46,323 nt of DNA from an uncultured Faecalibacterium sp. (GTDB taxonomy: Bacteria > Bacillota > Clostridia > Oscillospirales > Ruminococcaceae): assembly GCA_934533135.1 (NCBI GenBank), contig CAKTBG010000022.1, positions 1 to 46,323 on the forward strand, given 5' to 3'. The position numbers and the translations under genes were made by a program. Positions 34,277-41,751 of the stretch are shown here, one piece after another. Under the pieces are notes generated by a model. It ran no database searches. It saw nothing but the letters and a program-made list of their open reading frames with translations, and was not told the origin of the DNA. Position 1 is the first letter of the stretch; every line of letters starts with the position of its first letter.

Positions 34277-35440
34277 ATGTTAGTACCAATGAGACCGATT
34301 CTGGAAGCCGCCGACAAGTATCATTACGGTCAGGGTGCCTTCAACATGAACAGCGTGGGGCAGATCGAGGCCGCTGTCCGCATCCACGAGCTGCTGCGCA
34401 GCGGTGCGATCCTGCAGGGTGCCGAGGCTTCCAACGCCTTCATGGGCGGCGAGCTGGACTTCATGCACGGCTCGCTGGAAGCCAAGCAGAAGGGTGCCAA
34501 GAACATCGGCGACGCCGTCAAAAAATACGGTGCCGACAGCCCCGTACCCATTGCCCTGCACCTCGACCACGGCAAGAGCCTTGAGAGCGTCAAAGCCTGC
34601 ATCGCCGGCGGCTACACCTCCGTGATGATCGACGGTTCCAGCCTGCCCTACGAGGACAACGTGGAGCTGACCCGCGAGGTCGTCCAGTATGCACATCCCT
34701 TCGGCGTCACCGTCGAGGGCGAGCTGGGCGTGCTGGCCGGTGTGGAGGATCACGTTTTCAGTGCCACTTCCACCTACACCAACCCCCTGCAGGCCATCGA
34801 CTTCTTCAAAAAGACCGGCTGCGACGCGCTGGCCATCAGCTACGGCACCTGCCACGGCCCCAACAAGGGCAAGGACACCAAGATCCGCCGGGAGATCGCC
34901 ATTGCCACCAAGGAGTGCATGATGCACGAAGGCATCCACGGCTTCCTCGTCAGCCACGGTTCTTCCACCGTTCCGCAGGAGTACGTCCAGCAGATCAACG
35001 CCATGGGCGGCAAGCTGGAAAACGCCTTCGGCATTGACGTCAACCAGCTGGCAGATGTGGCCAAGTGCGGCATCAACAAGATCAACGTCGATACCGACAT
35101 CCGCATGGCCTGCACCCGCAACCTGATGGAGCTGTTCCGCCGCGAGCCTTCCCTCAAGACCAGCTCTTCCGTCGGTGCCCTGTACGAAGCCATGATCTCC
35201 CAGCCCGCCAACGTCGATCCCCGCAACTATGTCGCCAGCATCATGGACACCATCCTGTACGGCACCATCCCCGATGCCGATGTGGGCAAGGTCGTCCAGT
35301 GCATGAAGGACGGCGTCATCGAGAGCATCGCGCCCCTGCTGGTTCAGTTTGGCAGCTACCGCAAGAGCCAGCTGATCGAGCCGGTCACCCTCGAGATGAT
35401 GGCCGACCGCTACAAGAAGGAAGAGAAGGGAGCCCTCTGA
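34277..35440 (+). CDS. Class II fructose-bisphosphate aldolase-like enzyme (Calvin-subtype architecture)
   Basis: This zinc-dependent aldolase is predicted to split a ketose 1-phosphate (or bisphosphate) into DHAP and an aldehyde. The 387-residue chain has LHLDHGKSLESVK with a Zn-ligand His, SVMIDGSSLPYEDNV, VTVEGELGVLAG, ISYGTCHGP and SHGSSTVPQEYVQ with the other His ligands, then NKINVDTDIRMA. The insert GGKLENAFGIDVNQL and the C-terminus FGSYRKSQLIEP follow the longer Calvin-cycle subtype, where I recall AGQASKIK rather than YRKSQLIE. The segment ILQGAEASNAF lacks the Ser corresponding to E. coli Ser61. It is immediately followed by the TIM-like gene (1 nt gap), so the products are probably used together. 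Confidence 0.88.
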   Translation: MLVPMRPILEAADKYHYGQGAFNMNSVGQIEAAVRIHELLRSGAILQGAEASNAFMGGELDFMHGSLEAKQKGAKNIGDAVKKYGADSPVPIALHLDHGKSLESVKACIAGGYTSVMIDGSSLPYEDNVELTREVVQYAHPFGVTVEGELGVLAGVEDHVFSATSTYTNPLQAIDFFKKTGCDALAISYGTCHGPNKGKDTKIRREIAIATKECMMHEGIHGFLVSHGSSTVPQEYVQQINAMGGKLENAFGIDVNQLADVAKCGINKINVDTDIRMACTRNLMELFRREPSLKTSSSVGALYEAMISQPANVDPRNYVASIMDTILYGTIPDADVGKVVQCMKDGVIESIAPLLVQFGSYRKSQLIEPVTLEMMADRYKKEEKGAL

Positions 35441-35441
35441 G

Positions 35442-36296
35442 ATGAAACACATTTTTCTGAACCTCAAACGGTTTGATGTTCCCACCGAATTCGGCGGCGT
35501 CAACCGTCTAGCACCGGTCAATGCGTGGGGCAAGGTCATTGTGGAAAATACGCAGGACACCCTTGCTCACTATGACCCGGCCGAAGTCGAGTTTGCCATG
35601 TACTTCCCCGAAGCCCACATCCCCGCGGCCGTCGCCGCCAAGAAACCCGGCAGCCCGGTCAAGATCGGCTGTCAGGGGGTCTACCGCGCCGATACCGCCG
35701 TGGGCGGCAACTTCGGTGCCTTCACCACCAACCGCCCCGCTTCCGCAGCCAAGGCTCTGGGCTGCGAGACCGTCCTGATCGGCCACTGCGAAGAGCGGAA
35801 TGATAAGATGGGCATTCTGGCCGAGGCCGGCGTCACCGGCGAAGCCGCCGCCAAGGTGGTCAACCAGCTCCTCCAGCAGGAGATCCAGTGTGCGCTGGCC
35901 CGCGGCCTGAACGTCCTCTACTGCATCGGCGAAAAGAGCGAGGAGCAGGCCGCATGGCAGCAGGTTCTGGGCGGTCAGCTCTCCATCGGCCTTGCCGGTC
36001 TCACCGACGCCGACAAGAGCCGCATCTGCATCGCCTACGAGCCCATCTGGTCCATCGGCCCCGGCAAGACTCCGGCCGACAAGCCCTACATCACCAAGAT
36101 CGCCCGGTTCGTCAAGGAGCAGACCGGCGGCATGGACGTCGTCTATGGCGGCGGCCTCAAGACCGACAATGCCGAGATGCTGGCCTCCATCCCTGAGATC
36201 GACGGCGGCCTCATCGCGCTGACCCGCTTCTCCGGTGAGATCGGCTACTACCCCAGCGAATACCTCGACATCATCCGCCTGTATCTGGGCAGGTAA
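35442..36296 (+). CDS. Triose-phosphate isomerase-like protein with altered phosphate grip
   Basis: This TIM-barrel aldose/ketose isomerase relative has 284 residues (normal TIM about 250). The catalytic set is retained: N-x-Lys9 (FLNLKRF), His115 (IGHCEERND; normally IGHSERR) and Glu200 (AYEPIWSIGPGK). The phosphate-binding elements are changed: the usual YGGSV reads YGGGLKTDN, and the usual LVGGASL reads LIALTRF (residues 257-263), so the two Gly residues that hold the phosphate are gone and an Arg appears. An extra loop around GGNFGAFTTNRP is also present. I infer a C3 or C4 hydroxy-aldehyde substrate other than glyceraldehyde 3-phosphate. The ATG is 1 nt after the aldolase stop. Confidence 0.85.
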   Translation: MKHIFLNLKRFDVPTEFGGVNRLAPVNAWGKVIVENTQDTLAHYDPAEVEFAMYFPEAHIPAAVAAKKPGSPVKIGCQGVYRADTAVGGNFGAFTTNRPASAAKALGCETVLIGHCEERNDKMGILAEAGVTGEAAAKVVNQLLQQEIQCALARGLNVLYCIGEKSEEQAAWQQVLGGQLSIGLAGLTDADKSRICIAYEPIWSIGPGKTPADKPYITKIARFVKEQTGGMDVVYGGGLKTDNAEMLASIPEIDGGLIALTRFSGEIGYYPSEYLDIIRLYLGR

Positions 36297-36353
36297 AATA
36301 AAAAAAAACGACCACACATTGCAGACCGCACAAGCGGGAAAGGATGGCATATC

Positions 36354-37853
36354 ATGAAACATTTTGAGTTTGAGTACGGTGCAGGCACCATGGGCGCAGA
36401 TCTGCCCGACAACACCGACGAGTTCATCCCCGGCGTGACCGTTCCCGATCCGGAGCACATCCCCGAGGACAAGCTGGAGGCCGCTTACCGCGAGAGCCTC
36501 GACCACCCCATCGGAATGCCGACCGTCAAGGAGCTGGCACACAAGGGCAGCAAGGTCGTCTTCGTGGTGCCCGACCGCGTCAAGGGCGGCGAGCAGCCCA
36601 CCAGCCACCGCAAGCTCTCCATCAAATACATCCTCGAGGATCTGTACAGCGTCGGCGTCGAGCCGAAGGACATCACCTTCATCATCTCCAACGGCCTGCA
36701 TCCCCGCAGCACCGCAAAGGATGCTCTGGCCATCTTCGGCCACGAGATCTACGATGCGTTCTGGCCCCATGGCCAGATCATCAGCCACGACTCTGAGGAT
36801 CCGGACAACATGGTGGATCTGGGCTTCACCCAGCGCGGCGACGCCGTCTGGATGAACAAGATGGTCTATGAGGCCGACCTGCCCATCCTGATCGGCCATG
36901 TGCAGGGCAACCCCTACGGCGGCTACTCCGGCGGCTACAAGCACAGCGCGACCGGCATCACCAACTGGAAGAGCATCGCCACCCACCACGTTCCTTCCGT
37001 CATGCACCGCGCCGATTTCACCCCCGTCAACGGCGGCAGCCTGATGCGGGATAAGTTCAACGAGATCTCCATGCACATGGAGGAGAAGATGGGGCATCCC
37101 TTCTTCTGCTGCGACGCTGTTCTGGACAGCAAGAGCCGCCAGATCGCCATCTTCTCCGGCTATGCCAAAGAGATGATGCCCTTGAGCTGGAAGGTCGCCG
37201 ACAAGCGCACCTATGTGCATTGGGCGGAAAAGAAGTACGATGTGCTGGTGTTCGGTATGCCGCAGAAATTCCACTACGGCGACGGCATGGGCACCAACCC
37301 CATCATGATGATGCAGGCTCTGTCCGCACAGGTGCTGCGCTTCAAGCGCGTCATGAGCGACCATTGCGTCATCATCTGCTCCAGCCTCTGCAACGGCTTC
37401 TTCAACGACAAGAAATGGCCCTATCTGCGGGAGTGCTACGATTGGTTCCAGCACGACCAGATGAACGAGCTGCCCGATATGGACCGTCTGGGTCAGTACT
37501 TTGCCACCAACGAAGAGTACATCCGCAAGTACCGCTTCACCAATGCCTTCCATCCCTTCCACGGCTTCTCCATGATGAGCTGCGGCCACATCGCAGAGAT
37601 GAACACCAGCGCGATCTACATCGTCGGTGCCGAGGAGCCGGGCTACGCACGCGGCATGGGGCTCAAGACCCGCGCCACCTTTGAGGAAGCTCTGGCCGAT
37701 GCTGAGAAGAAGTACGTCGGCGAGAACCCCAACATCCTCGCCCTGCCCCTGACCTTCAAGACTGCCGCCGTCCATCTGTGCATGAAGGACCCCAATAAGG
37801 ACTGCATGGACGCCTACGGTCATCGCCCCGAGGGAGGCTGCGGCTGCTGCTGA
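36354..37853 (+). CDS. LarA-family (DUF2088) nickel-pincer enzyme homologue
   Basis: This 499-residue relative of lactate racemase LarA, a nickel-pincer-cofactor enzyme of 2-hydroxyacids, has the N-terminal LarA fold with VVPDRVKGGEQPTSHRK and ISNGLHPRST (His116, matching LarA His108), then GHVQGNPYGGYSGGYKHS. Lys196 fits the cofactor-bearing Lys184, but Asn186 stands where LarA has its second catalytic His174. The THHVPSVMH region keeps a candidate Ni-ligand His. The C-terminus ends GGCGCC, an unusual Cys cluster. The larB, larC and larE cofactor genes are not in the window. The usual two-base racemase mechanism is therefore doubtful; another hydroxyacid or sugar-acid reaction is possible. 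AAAGGA precedes the ATG, 57 nt after the TIM-like gene. Confidence 0.82.
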   Translation: MKHFEFEYGAGTMGADLPDNTDEFIPGVTVPDPEHIPEDKLEAAYRESLDHPIGMPTVKELAHKGSKVVFVVPDRVKGGEQPTSHRKLSIKYILEDLYSVGVEPKDITFIISNGLHPRSTAKDALAIFGHEIYDAFWPHGQIISHDSEDPDNMVDLGFTQRGDAVWMNKMVYEADLPILIGHVQGNPYGGYSGGYKHSATGITNWKSIATHHVPSVMHRADFTPVNGGSLMRDKFNEISMHMEEKMGHPFFCCDAVLDSKSRQIAIFSGYAKEMMPLSWKVADKRTYVHWAEKKYDVLVFGMPQKFHYGDGMGTNPIMMMQALSAQVLRFKRVMSDHCVIICSSLCNGFFNDKKWPYLRECYDWFQHDQMNELPDMDRLGQYFATNEEYIRKYRFTNAFHPFHGFSMMSCGHIAEMNTSAIYIVGAEEPGYARGMGLKTRATFEEALADAEKKYVGENPNILALPLTFKTAAVHLCMKDPNKDCMDAYGHRPEGGCGCC

Positions 37854-37892
37854 GCCGGATGCCCTTCATAAGCTGGAAAGGAATGTCGATCT

Positions 37893-39059
37893 ATGGCTGA
37901 CAATCTGATTATCATGCACGGCGGCGGCCCCACCGCTGTCATCAACGCCTCCCTCTACGGAGCGATCCGGCAGGCACAGGCTGCCCCCGAAGTGGGGCGG
38001 GTATATGTTGCCTTGGGCGGCACCGGCGGCTTCCTGCACGAAAAACTGCGGGATGTCACCGACCTGACCGACGCGCAGCTGCACGGCCTGCTGTCCAGCC
38101 CGGCTTCTGCCATCGGCACCAGCCGCGATGCGCTGGAAGCCCCCGAGTACGAGGCCATGCTCCCTCTGTTTGAGAAATACGGCATCCGCTATGTGCTGAT
38201 GAACGGCGGCAACGGCACCATGGATACCTGCGGCAAGATCTATGCCCGCTGCAAGGAAAAAGACATCCGGGTGATCGGCATCCCCAAGACCATGGACAAC
38301 GATCTGGCGGTCACGGATCACTCCCCCGGCTTCGGTTCTGCAGCCCGGTACATGGCCGGCAGCGTTGCCGAGGTCTGCTGCGACGTCGAAGGTCTGCCGA
38401 TCCACATCGTGGTCATCGAGGCACTGGGGCGGAATGCGGGCTGGGTCACTGCAGCAGCTTCGCTGGCCACCGACAGCTATTGCCACGGCCCCGACCTGAT
38501 CTATCTGCCCGAGCGGGCTTTTGACGAAGCGGCATTCCTGCGGGATGTCCAGAAGCTGATCGACACAAAAGGCCACGGCGTGGTCGTCGCCAGTGAGGGG
38601 CTGCACTACGCCGACGGCACCCCCATCGTGGAGCCGATCTTCACCGTGGGGCGCGCCACCTACTTCGGCGATGTGTCGGCGCATCTGGCCAATCTCATCA
38701 CCAAAAAGCTCCACTACAAAGCCCGTGCCGAGAAGCCCGGCCTGCTGGGGCGTGCTTCCATCGCATGGCAGAGCAACACCGACCGGGAGGAAGCCGAACG
38801 GTGCGGCCGCGCTGCGGTGCAGGCCGCCGTCTCCGGCGAGACCGGCAAGATGGTGGCTCTCCGCCGCCTGCCCGGTGCGGACTACAAGACCGAGACCTTC
38901 CTTGCCGACATTCAGGACGTGATGATGACCGAGAGCAAGATGCCCGACGCCTTCATCAACGCCGAGGGCAACAACGTCACCGAAGCCTATAAGGACTGGG
39001 TGCGGCCTCTGCTGGGCAGGCCGCTGCCCAAATTGATGGATCTGCGCAGCGAAATTTGA
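37893..39059 (+). CDS. 6-phosphofructokinase-family kinase with atypical signatures
   Basis: This 388-residue PFK-family phosphotransferase is predicted to phosphorylate C1 of a ketose. The catalytic loop PKTMDND keeps the base Asp135 and has Lys132, as in PPi-dependent PFKs. The donor loop is GGNGTMD: the Asn is as in PPi enzymes (GGND), but the next residue is Gly, as in ATP enzymes (GGDG). The donor is therefore unclear. The residues that hold the 6-phosphate appear changed: E. coli Arg162 aligns with Ile170 (LPIHIVVIEALGR), and the QRGG motif with Arg243 aligns with GRASIAW. The D-R of TDREEA may keep Arg252. AAAGGA precedes the ATG. Its stop codon lies inside the -35 box of the next promoter. 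Confidence 0.87.
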   Translation: MADNLIIMHGGGPTAVINASLYGAIRQAQAAPEVGRVYVALGGTGGFLHEKLRDVTDLTDAQLHGLLSSPASAIGTSRDALEAPEYEAMLPLFEKYGIRYVLMNGGNGTMDTCGKIYARCKEKDIRVIGIPKTMDNDLAVTDHSPGFGSAARYMAGSVAEVCCDVEGLPIHIVVIEALGRNAGWVTAAASLATDSYCHGPDLIYLPERAFDEAAFLRDVQKLIDTKGHGVVVASEGLHYADGTPIVEPIFTVGRATYFGDVSAHLANLITKKLHYKARAEKPGLLGRASIAWQSNTDREEAERCGRAAVQAAVSGETGKMVALRRLPGADYKTETFLADIQDVMMTESKMPDAFINAEGNNVTEAYKDWVRPLLGRPLPKLMDLRSEI

Positions 39060-39085
39060 CAGATTTTCCACAAACGTGATATACT
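39056..39085 (+). promoter_or_regulatory. Internal promoter ahead of the PGI-like gene
   Basis: TTGACA (39056-39061), 18 nt, TATACT (39080-39085): near-consensus sigma-A promoter. The TGA of the PFK-like gene is part of the -35 box. It allows the last two genes to be expressed apart from the first five. Confidence 0.8.
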
Positions 39086-39110
39086 GATTGAGCCTAGAGG
39101 AGAGAAAACA

Positions 39111-40373
39111 ATGCTTGAATTGACGGTAAAAGACCAGCGGGAACTGGTCACCGAAGAAGCACTTCGGCAGGCCATGCAGTGCCATGCGGAGATCCTCCGC
39201 CGCGCACAGGCCGGGGAAGCGAAATACAGCGACAGTCAGGGCTGGCTGGACGTAAACGAGTGGGCCAGCGACGCCATCCTGACCCACATCGAGCAGATCG
39301 CGGCAGACGTCCGCGCACACTGCGATGCCTTTGTCATCATCGGCGTCGGCGGCAGCAACAACGCTGCCCGCAGCGTCATTGAGGCACTGGCGCAGCAGAG
39401 CGGCGACACCGAGATCCTCTACGCCGGCAACACCCTGAACCCCAACGCCCTGAACCGGATGCTGAAGAGCCTCGAGGGAAAGGACTACGTCATCGACTGC
39501 ATCGCCAAGAACTTCGAGACGCTGGAGCCGGGTTCGTCCTTCCGCATCCTGCGCAAGGCGATGACGGCCAAGTACGGCCCCGAAGAAGCCGCCCGCCGCA
39601 CCATCTGCACCGGCACCTACGGCTCCTCGCTGGAGGAGCTGTGCAAGGCTGAGGGCTACACCTTCGTTCCCTTCCCCACCAATGTGGGCGGCCGCTACAC
39701 CGCCATGACCTATGTCGGCCTGCTGCCGATGGCCGTGGCCGGCATCGACATCCGTACACTGGTGCAGGGTGCCGCCGATATGCAGAAGCAGCTGCACGAG
39801 GGTTCCCCCGAGGACAACCTCGCTTTGCGGTATGCCTGCCTGCGCAACCTGTATTACCAGAAGGGCTACAAGCTCGAGATGCTGGCCAGCTTCGAGCCGC
39901 AGTTCCGCTGGTTCTACAAGTGGTGGATCCAGCTCTTCGCCGAGAGCGAAGGCAAGGACGGCAAGGGGCTGTTCCCTGTGGCTGGTGAGTTCAGCGAGGA
40001 GCTGCACTCGGTGGGGCAGTACATTCAGGATGGTGCCCCCCTGATGTTCGAGACCTTCCTCGACGTCACCGCCCACGACGACAGCCTCGTGGTAGAGAGC
40101 GACGGCAAGAAGGACTTCTTCGATTATCTGGACAACAAAGATTTCTGGGAGATCAACAAGGCAGCCTTCGGTGCCACCGTGACCGCCCACAGCCAGAAAC
40201 TGCCCTGCCTGATCCTGCGTGTTCCCCATCTGGACGCCTACAATTTCGGCCAGTTGTTCTATTTCTTCCAGTTCGCCTGCTACGTTTCGGGCGAGATCCT
40301 CGGCATCAACCCCTTCGACCAGCCCGGCGTGGAAGCCTACAAAGCATGGATGTTCCAAGCACTGGGCAAATAA
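39111..40373 (+). CDS. Glucose-6-phosphate isomerase-like protein with altered phosphate loop
   Basis: This 420-residue PGI-family sugar isomerase (two SIS domains) shows VIIGVGGSNNAARSVIEAL, NVGGRYTAMTYVGLLPMAVA with the conserved Arg, and HSVGQYIQDGAPLMFE, so the catalytic framework is retained. The phosphate-binding loop, normally SKSGTTTEP in Firmicutes or SKTFTTxET in others, reads AKNFETLEP (residues 132-140): the Ser is Ala, one Thr/Ser is Asn and another is Glu. This argues against a 6-phosphorylated substrate. AGAGGAG lies 8 nt before the ATG. Within the module it is expected to convert an aldohexose to the ketose used by the PFK-like kinase. Whether the genome has another, canonical PGI cannot be seen here. 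Confidence 0.88.
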   Translation: MLELTVKDQRELVTEEALRQAMQCHAEILRRAQAGEAKYSDSQGWLDVNEWASDAILTHIEQIAADVRAHCDAFVIIGVGGSNNAARSVIEALAQQSGDTEILYAGNTLNPNALNRMLKSLEGKDYVIDCIAKNFETLEPGSSFRILRKAMTAKYGPEEAARRTICTGTYGSSLEELCKAEGYTFVPFPTNVGGRYTAMTYVGLLPMAVAGIDIRTLVQGAADMQKQLHEGSPEDNLALRYACLRNLYYQKGYKLEMLASFEPQFRWFYKWWIQLFAESEGKDGKGLFPVAGEFSEELHSVGQYIQDGAPLMFETFLDVTAHDDSLVVESDGKKDFFDYLDNKDFWEINKAAFGATVTAHSQKLPCLILRVPHLDAYNFGQLFYFFQFACYVSGEILGINPFDQPGVEAYKAWMFQALGK

Positions 40374-40450
40374 ACCAACTGCCGCTGCCACGAAAAATGC
40401 GGCACGCCGCAGTCCTTCTGTTGTGATTGAAAGGAGTCTGTATTTCCCTC

Positions 40451-41239
40451 ATGAGTGAGCTGCTATTTTTCGTGGTCAGTTTTCTGGCCTCCATCGCCGG
40501 TGCGATCTGCGGCATCGGCGGCGGTGTCATCATCAAACCCGTGCTGGATATGTGCGGCCTTGCCAGCGTGTCCACCATCAGTTTCCTGTCCGGCTGCACG
40601 GTGCTCTCGATGAGCTGCTATTCGGTATTCAAGAACATCTCTTCCGGTGAGAACAAGGTGGATTTCAAGATCGGCACTCCGCTGGCCATCGGTGCCGCCG
40701 TGGGCGGCGTGGTCGGCAAGCAGACCTTCAGCATGGTCAAGGCCATGTTCGAGAACCAGAACACCGTCGGCGCGGTGCAGGCCGCCTGCCTCGCCGCCCT
40801 GACCGTGATGACCTTCGTCTACACCGTCTTTAAGGAGAAGATCCAGACCCACCACGTCACCAATCGGGTCGTCTGCCTGCTGATCGGCTTTGTGCTGGGC
40901 ATCTTCTCCAGCTTCCTCGGCATCGGCGGCGGCCCCATCAATCTGGTCATCCTCTTCTTCGTGTTCAGCATGGACACCAAGACGGCGGCTCAGAACAGCC
41001 TGTACATCATCCTGTTCAGCCAGATCACCAGCCTGATCACCACCCTCATCACCCGCAGCGTGCCGGAGTTCAGCCTCATCGCGCTGGTGCTGATGGTCTG
41101 CGGCGGCATCGGCGGCGGCATGGTTGGCCGCATCTTCAACAAGAAGATGGACAACAAGGCCGTGGATAAGCTCTTCCTCTGCCTGATGGGGATCATCATC
41201 GCCATCAGCATCTACAACACCATCAAATACCTCGGCTGA
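40451..41239 (+). CDS. TauE/SafE-family membrane transporter
   Basis: This 262-residue integral membrane protein has about eight hydrophobic segments and the duplicated TauE/SafE glycine motifs: AGAICGIGGGVIIKPVLD near the N-terminus and SSFLGIGGGPINLVIL in the second half. The family (PF01925) exports or imports sulfite, sulfoacetate and other small organic anions. I chose the ATG at 40451 (AAAGGAG 14 nt upstream); the open frame extends to a TTG at 40427. Placed last in the sugar module, 77 nt after the PGI-like gene and before a terminator, it may export an anionic end product. Confidence 0.88.
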   Translation: MSELLFFVVSFLASIAGAICGIGGGVIIKPVLDMCGLASVSTISFLSGCTVLSMSCYSVFKNISSGENKVDFKIGTPLAIGAAVGGVVGKQTFSMVKAMFENQNTVGAVQAACLAALTVMTFVYTVFKEKIQTHHVTNRVVCLLIGFVLGIFSSFLGIGGGPINLVILFFVFSMDTKTAAQNSLYIILFSQITSLITTLITRSVPEFSLIALVLMVCGGIGGGMVGRIFNKKMDNKAVDKLFLCLMGIIIAISIYNTIKYLG

Positions 41240-41262
41240 TTTTCCTCTCCGCTATGATCGAA

Positions 41263-41310
41263 AACTCCCCTCAGAGCGTCGCAAAGGCGTTCTGGGGGGA
41301 GTTGTTGTTT
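41263..41310 (+). terminator. Terminator of the sugar module
   Basis: AACTCCCC...GGGGAGTT with inner pairing (CAGA..CTG, GCG..CGT) followed by GTTGTTTG. It lies 23 nt after the transporter stop codon. Confidence 0.8.
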
Positions 41311-41311
41311 G

Positions 41312-41361
41312 CCCTCTCAGTCGCCTGCGGCGACAGCTCTCCCAAAGGGAGAGCCCTTGGC
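41312..41361. repeat. Interspersed repeat after the sugar module
   Basis: CCCTCTCAGTCGCCTGCGGC to AAAGGGAGAGCCCTTGGC, two hairpins. First of three copies in the 592-nt gap between convergent units; the rest of the gap carries a diverged copy of the second repeat (41416-41431) and no gene. Confidence 0.85.
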
Positions 41362-41447
41362 AAATAGATACAGTTTGTAGAAACTGAGTAAAGTTCTGCA
41401 TAACGGAAACAGTAGTGCCCTGCGGACTGGATGCACGGCTGCGTGTC

Positions 41448-41581
41448 CAACCTCTCAGTCTCGCTATCGCTCGACAGCTCCCCTAGTAGGGGAGCCTCTG
41501 GCGAAACCGTATATGCTGTGGGGACTGCCAAAGCCTCTCCTACTAGGAGAGGTGGCAATGCGAAGCATTGACGGAGAGGTT
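41448..41581. repeat. Interspersed repeat, inverted pair
   Basis: CAACCTCTCAGTCTCGC to GTAGGGGAGCCTCTGGC, then ACTGCCAAAGCCTCTCC to CATTGACGGAGAGGTTG in the opposite sense. Confidence 0.85.
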
Positions 41582-41667
41582 GTACAAAGCGACTGCTGCC
41601 CTAGGCTGCAAGGCCCGGCAGCTTATGCCACAGACAGCCCACGCGGGCAGCGTAAACTTGACCGATA

Positions 41668-41726
41668 TGCCAAGGGTTCTCCCTTTGGGAGAGCTGGCAA
41701 AGCCGTCAGGCTTTGACTGAGAGGGC
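41668..41726. repeat. Interspersed repeat before the opp-like terminator
   Basis: TGCCAAGGGTTCTCCCTTTG to TCAGGCTTTGACTGAGAGGG; close copy of 8515-8575. Confidence 0.85.
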
Positions 41727-41751
41727 ACCCCAAAGGAAAATCCAAGAAGCA

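Noticed and set aside
34280..35560. Long minus-strand ORF opposite the aldolase gene
   Set aside because: It mirrors the codon pattern of the aldolase gene, has no ribosome-binding site and no recognisable domain; the same holds for the long opposite frames over purL, GH3, PFK/PGI and others in this GC-rich DNA.
31784..41239. Ordinary housekeeping glycolysis cluster
   Set aside because: Substitutions at phosphate-binding positions in the PGI-, PFK- and TIM-like proteins, plus GH3, LarA-like and TauE-like neighbours, fit this poorly, although it cannot be fully excluded without the rest of the genome.
5899..41726. CRISPR array or insertion sequence
   Set aside because: Repeats are dispersed, not regularly spaced with spacers, and no cas or transposase gene is present in the window.
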